Source: Bacteroidota bacterium | GTDB lineage: Bacteria; Bacteroidota; Ignavibacteria; Ignavibacteriales; Ignavibacteriaceae | Assembly: GCA_021790055.1 (NCBI GenBank) | Contig: JAJYIL010000066.1 | Span: forward strand, 1-10,447 | Reading direction: 5' to 3' | Length of the DNA stretch: 10,447 nt | Shown: positions 6,878-10,447 of the stretch, in pieces | Layout of the letters: every line of letters starts with the position of its first letter | How positions within the stretch are numbered: the first letter of the stretch is position 1 | The notes under the pieces: generated by a model | What the model saw: only the letters and a program-made list of their open reading frames with translations | Databases searched by the model: none | What the model was told of the DNA's origin: nothing | Program-made: the position numbers and the translations under genes

Positions 6878-8140
6878 AATACCTGTGGGGCTTTGCCGTA
6901 CCGATGTTACCATCTTTGTCCCATCACCAACGAGCTGAATTTGATTTAATTGATTTGTACCGGCACCTTTTTGATTGAGGAGATAAAGATAATTGTCTGC
7001 AATCGAAGATGTAGTTGTTCCTACCCCCAAAGGTCCTGGCAGCGGTAAGAATATTCCTTCGGAGTTTAATCCCATTATGTTTGCCGCGATGCTGTCTGTA
7101 GCGACTGGGTTAAGCCCTGCAATTAATACATGTTTTACAGCAGGCGCAAAATTCGTGCACCAATTCCCTTCGCCGCCGGTAGAACATTTAATTCCGTCAA
7201 TCACTGCAAGATTTACAGGGCGGGCAGCAGCCAAATCGCAGACAGACTCGGGCAAATAGTTCCACGTTGAATCAGTGCTTTTAGCATGGTGAAGAGCTCC
7301 CCTGTCTCCATCATCATTCGGTATCGTATACAACGATTTAGGTACTGCACCAACCTGGTTCTTAATAGAGCAAGTAAGCCCCGCGGTCGAATGATGTTTC
7401 AGCTTAGGAATAGAGACATAGACATCAACCTCCTGCAATATCTTGTTCATTGTAAACTTTGAAAAGTGGAAATAGTTACTCCCCGTAGAGATTTCCATAA
7501 TGTTAGCAGCAGTTGTATCGTTCAGATCAACAACGTTGCATCCTAAAGCTTTCCGAACGTCGCTGTACCCAAAGCTGTCGTTGGAACCAAAAGGAGCAGT
7601 TGAGCCGGAGTTTTGCCAAGTTGTATCCCAGAAAGATTCAACAATATAAAGATCGGTAGGATTTACTCCAGCATTTATTATGAACTGACCAACAGCTTGC
7701 AGTACAGCAGGATGGGTCCACATTGTCTCGCTAATTGTAAAGTCCGGATACTGTGCATTCTTATTCGGTTTGAAACTGGCAGCATTACCGGAACCGCCGG
7801 TCAGATTTATTTTTATCGCTACTTTCTTACCCTTGCTGAACAAGGCTGAAACTTTACCGGATTGATTCTGATCGAGCAGATCGAGAAGGTAATTCACTTT
7901 TTGTTTAGTCCCGCCGTTTGCATCATCATAAGTATAAATGTCGGCTGGTGTATTAGTCGTATCGGTAATTGCCACAGTAGCTAAAAAAGAAGAAGCTTGT
8001 TTGTGGTCATAACCAAAAACTCCCGAAGGTTTTAGATATGGCGCAACCAATATTCCTGCGGCAGTGGTGCTAACCTTCTTTATAAAATCCCGCCTTGAAG
8101 AATTTATATTATAAAAATTTTCTTCATCTTTATTTTTCAT
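6608..8140 (-). CDS. DUF362-domain protein with twin-arginine signal and T9SS type A sorting tail, 510 aa
   Basis: Function unknown. The N-terminus has a twin-arginine (Tat) motif SRRDFIKK (R16, R17) followed by the mild hydrophobic stretch VSTTAAGILVAPYL. The DUF362 domain spans about 105-400: KVAIKINLTGG (106-116), HPAVLQAVGQFIINAG, DVYVSIPKLKHHSTAGLT (239-256), SIKNQVGAVP, LAVIDGIKCSTGGEGNWC (311-328) and LIAGLNPVATDSIAANIMG (339-357). C319 and C328 could form a disulfide or metal site; there is no CxxCxxC ferredoxin cluster of the kind some DUF362 proteins carry. Residues 422-510 form a T9SS tail (FPNPFNPSTKI, TIYDITGREI, AGEHRLQW, SGVYLCRM, ending KMVYQK), which would direct crossing of the outer membrane and surface anchoring or release. 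ATG 8140 follows a GAGG by 4 nt. It lies 25 bp after GH92-1 and 34 bp before GH92-2, so it is probably co-transcribed with both mannosidases. Domain calls are confident; its role in glycan use is inference. Confidence 0.9.
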   Translation of the reverse strand: MKNKDEENFYNINSSRRDFIKKVSTTAAGILVAPYLKPSGVFGYDHKQASSFLATVAITDTTNTPADIYTYDDANGGTKQKVNYLLDLLDQNQSGKVSALFSKGKKVAIKINLTGGSGNAASFKPNKNAQYPDFTISETMWTHPAVLQAVGQFIINAGVNPTDLYIVESFWDTTWQNSGSTAPFGSNDSFGYSDVRKALGCNVVDLNDTTAANIMEISTGSNYFHFSKFTMNKILQEVDVYVSIPKLKHHSTAGLTCSIKNQVGAVPKSLYTIPNDDGDRGALHHAKSTDSTWNYLPESVCDLAAARPVNLAVIDGIKCSTGGEGNWCTNFAPAVKHVLIAGLNPVATDSIAANIMGLNSEGIFLPLPGPLGVGTTTSSIADNYLYLLNQKGAGTNQLNQIQLVGDGTKMVTSVRQSPTGIQPSEFKLSSNFPNPFNPSTKIVFYLPRTEFVTLTIYDITGREIETIIKGKVPAGEHRLQWSAEGLASGVYLCRMEAQGFSETIKMVYQK

Positions 8141-8144
8141 ATAA

Positions 8145-8148
8145 CCTC
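8145..8148 (-). promoter_or_regulatory. Ribosome binding site of the DUF362 gene
   Basis: GAGG with a 4-nt spacer before the ATG at 8140, inside the 25-bp gap after GH92-1. It supports independent translation within one operon transcript. Confidence 0.5.
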
Positions 8149-8165
8149 ATCGTTGTTAAATTGAA

Positions 8166-10421
8166 TTACCTTTCGCTCATGGAAGGTGGCGCGTCATCTT
8201 CACTTGCACCCCATTTTTTATTAGGCTTATCGCCCATATTAAAGACCAGCGTTCCGCCGTTCATTATTTCTCTTTGAGTAATATAAGTTAAATTAAGCGG
8301 CTTGCCGTTCAACTCTGCCGATTGGATATACTTGTTTTCTTTGGAAACATTATTCGCAATTACCGTAAAGTGTCTATTGTGCCCGACATCTATGGAAACT
8401 TTATTAAGCATCGGGCTGCCGATAGCGTAAATTCCATCGACGGGGTTAACCGGATAAAATCCCATCGCACTGAATACGTACCATGCCGACATCTGTCCGC
8501 AATCATCGTTGCCGCATAACCCATCGGTAGAATCAGTATAAAGAGTTTCGCAAATCTCTCTTACAACTGCCTGCGTTTTCCAGGGCTTGCCAGCATAATC
8601 ATAAAGATAAGCGATATGATGGCTCGGCTCGTCGCCCTGCGCATACTGCCCGATCATACCGGAAACATCAGGCGGAGCCGTTTCGGAATTTACTTCTGAA
8701 GACTGCTCAAATAATGAATCTAACTTTTGAGTAAAGTTTTGTTGTCCGCCCATCAGTTTAATTAAGCCAGCAACATCTTGAGGAACAAACCACGTCCATT
8801 GCCATGCATCGCCCTCCGTATAATCCGGGTTCTTTTCACCTGTAAATCCAGGACTGAAAGGCACTCTCCGTTTACCATCAGCATATTTACCTCTCATATA
8901 TCCGGTAGATTTATCAAAAAGGTTTTTATAGTTACCCGCTCTTTTCATAAAATAAGTATAATCATTTTCTTTATGAAGAAGTTTTGCAATCTGCGCAATG
9001 CACCAATCATCGTAACAATACTCAAGAGTTCTGGAAACAGATTCATCAATTTTATCGGCGGGGACGTATCCTAATTTATTAAAATAATTAATTCCGAAAT
9101 TATCCTGCATTGCGCTTGCCTTCATTGCTTTGTAGGCTTCTTGAATATCGAAGCCGTGAAAGCCTTTCAATATTGCATCGGCAATTACTGGTACGGCATG
9201 GTAGCCGATCATTGTGTTTGTTTCGTTTCCTTCCAACTCCCACACTGGCAGTAGCCCGGTCTCTTCATAATGTGCAAGCATCGATTTCACAAAATCGTTT
9301 ATTCTATCTCTTTCAATAATTGTAAACAAAGGATGCTCGGCGCGGAAGGTATCCCACAAAGAAAACACCGTCATTTGATTGTATCCTTTTGAAAGATGCA
9401 CCTTGCCATCCGCTCCTTTAAAATTTCCGTCAACATCGCTAAAAAGATTGGGAGCCATCATTGTATGATAAAGTGCTGTATAAAAAATTCTTTTGAGAGA
9501 ATTTGAACTTGACGTAATTTTAATTGTGCTTAATTCCTTTTGCCATGAATTTGCCGCATCATTTATTATCTTATCGAAATTCCATCCGGGGATTTCTTCA
9601 GCCAAATTATCTTCGGCTCCTTTAATATTTGCAGAAGATATTCCAACCTTAACCAGCAACTCATTATTCTTTTCCGTATTAAATTTAAAAATACCTTCAA
9701 GCATTATTCCTTTAGCTTCTTTTTCTTTACTGTTAAGTTTATTATGGAGTCTTAAGAAATAAGAAGTAAAAGGTTTCGAAAATTTGGCTGCAAAATAAAC
9801 TCTTTGATCTTTCGCCCAGCCAGTTGAAAATCTGTAACCAGCAATTGTGTGGTTATTGATTATCTTTATATAAGTACCTGTTGTTTTGTCAGAATTTAAA
9901 CTATGACCTAAGTTTAAAACAACAACAGCATCTTTTGTTTTGGGAAAAGTATATCTCTGAAATCCCGCTCTTTTAGTTGTCGTTAATTCAACTTTTATAT
10001 TATAAGTATCAAGCAAAACGGAGTAGTATCCGGGGATTGCAGTTTCATTCTTATGCGAAAAACTTGAATGAAGGTTTATCAGCTTTGTACTGTCTGCATC
10101 CGAATTGATCGATAAAACTGCAGGCATAAAAAGAATATCGCAAAGGTCGCCGATGCCGGTTCCGCTTAAATGAGTATGGCTGAATCCGATGATTACACTG
10201 TCGGAATAATTATAACCGGAACACCAGTCCCAGCCCGAAGTACCGTTATCCGGGCTAAGCTGAACCATTCCGAAAGGTAAAGTTGCTCCTGGAAATGTAT
10301 GCCCATGAAAAGCTGTTCCGATGAATGGGTTAACATTTTTAATTAAATTTTGTGGAGTAATGTTTGTTGATACCACAAATAGCATTACTAAAAATAATGT
10401 CATACTATTCGATAATTTCAT
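8166..10421 (-). CDS. Exported glycoside hydrolase family 92 alpha-mannosidase (GH92-1), 751 aa
   Basis: Calcium-dependent inverting exo-alpha-mannosidase, expected to remove terminal alpha-mannose from N-glycan- or mannan-like chains outside the cytoplasm. Residue numbers here count from ATG 10421. MKLSNSMTLFLVMLFVVS forms a Sec signal peptide. The N-terminal sandwich starts at VNPFIGTAFHGHTFPGA (about 30-46). The toroid domain carries SLWDTFRAEHP (about 354-364), YTEGDAWQWTWFVPQD with the probable general acid E536, GDEPSHHIAYLYDY (about 596-609) and GNDDCGQMSAWYV (about 637-649). Length is normal and all conserved blocks are present. Glu at the acid position argues for ordinary mannosidase action rather than mannose-1-phospho-6-mannose uncapping, where GH92 enzymes are reported to have Gln. 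The frame extends to a TTG at 10433, but GAGGA lies 5 nt before ATG 10421, so the ATG is preferred. First visible gene of the operon. No T9SS tail. Confidence 0.95.
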   Translation of the reverse strand: MKLSNSMTLFLVMLFVVSTNITPQNLIKNVNPFIGTAFHGHTFPGATLPFGMVQLSPDNGTSGWDWCSGYNYSDSVIIGFSHTHLSGTGIGDLCDILFMPAVLSINSDADSTKLINLHSSFSHKNETAIPGYYSVLLDTYNIKVELTTTKRAGFQRYTFPKTKDAVVVLNLGHSLNSDKTTGTYIKIINNHTIAGYRFSTGWAKDQRVYFAAKFSKPFTSYFLRLHNKLNSKEKEAKGIMLEGIFKFNTEKNNELLVKVGISSANIKGAEDNLAEEIPGWNFDKIINDAANSWQKELSTIKITSSSNSLKRIFYTALYHTMMAPNLFSDVDGNFKGADGKVHLSKGYNQMTVFSLWDTFRAEHPLFTIIERDRINDFVKSMLAHYEETGLLPVWELEGNETNTMIGYHAVPVIADAILKGFHGFDIQEAYKAMKASAMQDNFGINYFNKLGYVPADKIDESVSRTLEYCYDDWCIAQIAKLLHKENDYTYFMKRAGNYKNLFDKSTGYMRGKYADGKRRVPFSPGFTGEKNPDYTEGDAWQWTWFVPQDVAGLIKLMGGQQNFTQKLDSLFEQSSEVNSETAPPDVSGMIGQYAQGDEPSHHIAYLYDYAGKPWKTQAVVREICETLYTDSTDGLCGNDDCGQMSAWYVFSAMGFYPVNPVDGIYAIGSPMLNKVSIDVGHNRHFTVIANNVSKENKYIQSAELNGKPLNLTYITQREIMNGGTLVFNMGDKPNKKWGASEDDAPPSMSER

Positions 10422-10426
10422 TTCAA

Positions 10427-10431
10427 TCCTC
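10427..10431 (-). promoter_or_regulatory. Ribosome binding site fixing the GH92-1 start at 10421
   Basis: The minus strand reads TTGAGGATTGAAATG. GAGGA lies 5 nt before the ATG and overlaps the alternative in-frame TTG start at 10433, which could not use it. The remaining 16 bp to the window edge are too short to interpret. Confidence 0.6.
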
Positions 10432-10447
10432 AATGGTTTTCAATGTT

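Noticed and set aside
10422..10433. TTG start of GH92-1 at 10433
   Set aside because: The Shine-Dalgarno GAGGA overlaps this TTG and is correctly spaced only for ATG 10421.

Overview
This window most likely comes from a bacterium of the Bacteroidota/Chlorobiota/Ignavibacteriota (FCB) group, and an Ignavibacteria-like organism is my best guess. The main reason is a type IX secretion (T9SS) type A sorting tail with the NPFNPST signature on one protein. The symporter, GH3 and GH92 proteins also have FCB-like sequence style, and most genes are AT-leaning. The lineage is inferred from protein style only; the window holds no rRNA or other marker gene.

Every gene I can support is on the minus strand, so transcription runs from high to low coordinates. 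From right to left: (1) an exported GH92 alpha-mannosidase (8166-10421); (2) after 25 bp, a DUF362-domain protein carrying both a twin-arginine signal and a C-terminal T9SS tail (6608-8140); (3) after 34 bp, a second, very different GH92 enzyme with an extra C-terminal beta-sandwich domain (3847-6573); (4) a decayed, orphan copy of the T9SS tail (3527-3802); (5) a short promoter/operator-like region; (6) an exported three-domain GH3 beta-glycosidase (932-3388); (7) a 230-bp intergenic stretch; and (8) the first 233 residues of a sodium:solute symporter that starts at a TTG codon and runs off the left edge (1-701). There are no convincing plus-strand genes, tRNAs, CRISPR arrays or transposases.

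The genes read as an accessory carbohydrate-use locus. Two alpha-mannosidases with different active-site loops and a GH3 beta-glycosidase would trim a mannose-containing glycan outside the cytoplasm, and a sodium-coupled symporter would take up a released product. GH92-1, DUF362 and GH92-2 are packed tightly enough to be one operon; GH3 and the symporter probably have their own promoters. The DUF362 protein is the least understood member.

The most interesting structure is a pair of direct repeats. The end of the DUF362 gene, including the sorting tail, the stop codon and about 23 bp of non-coding DNA after it, recurs in degraded form on the far side of GH92-2, so GH92-2 is bracketed by two copies. 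GH92-2 is also visibly more GC-rich than the outer genes. Together these suggest that sorting-tail DNA served as a recombination site and that GH92-2 was inserted or rearranged there. The second oddity is that one polypeptide carries both Tat and T9SS targeting signals.
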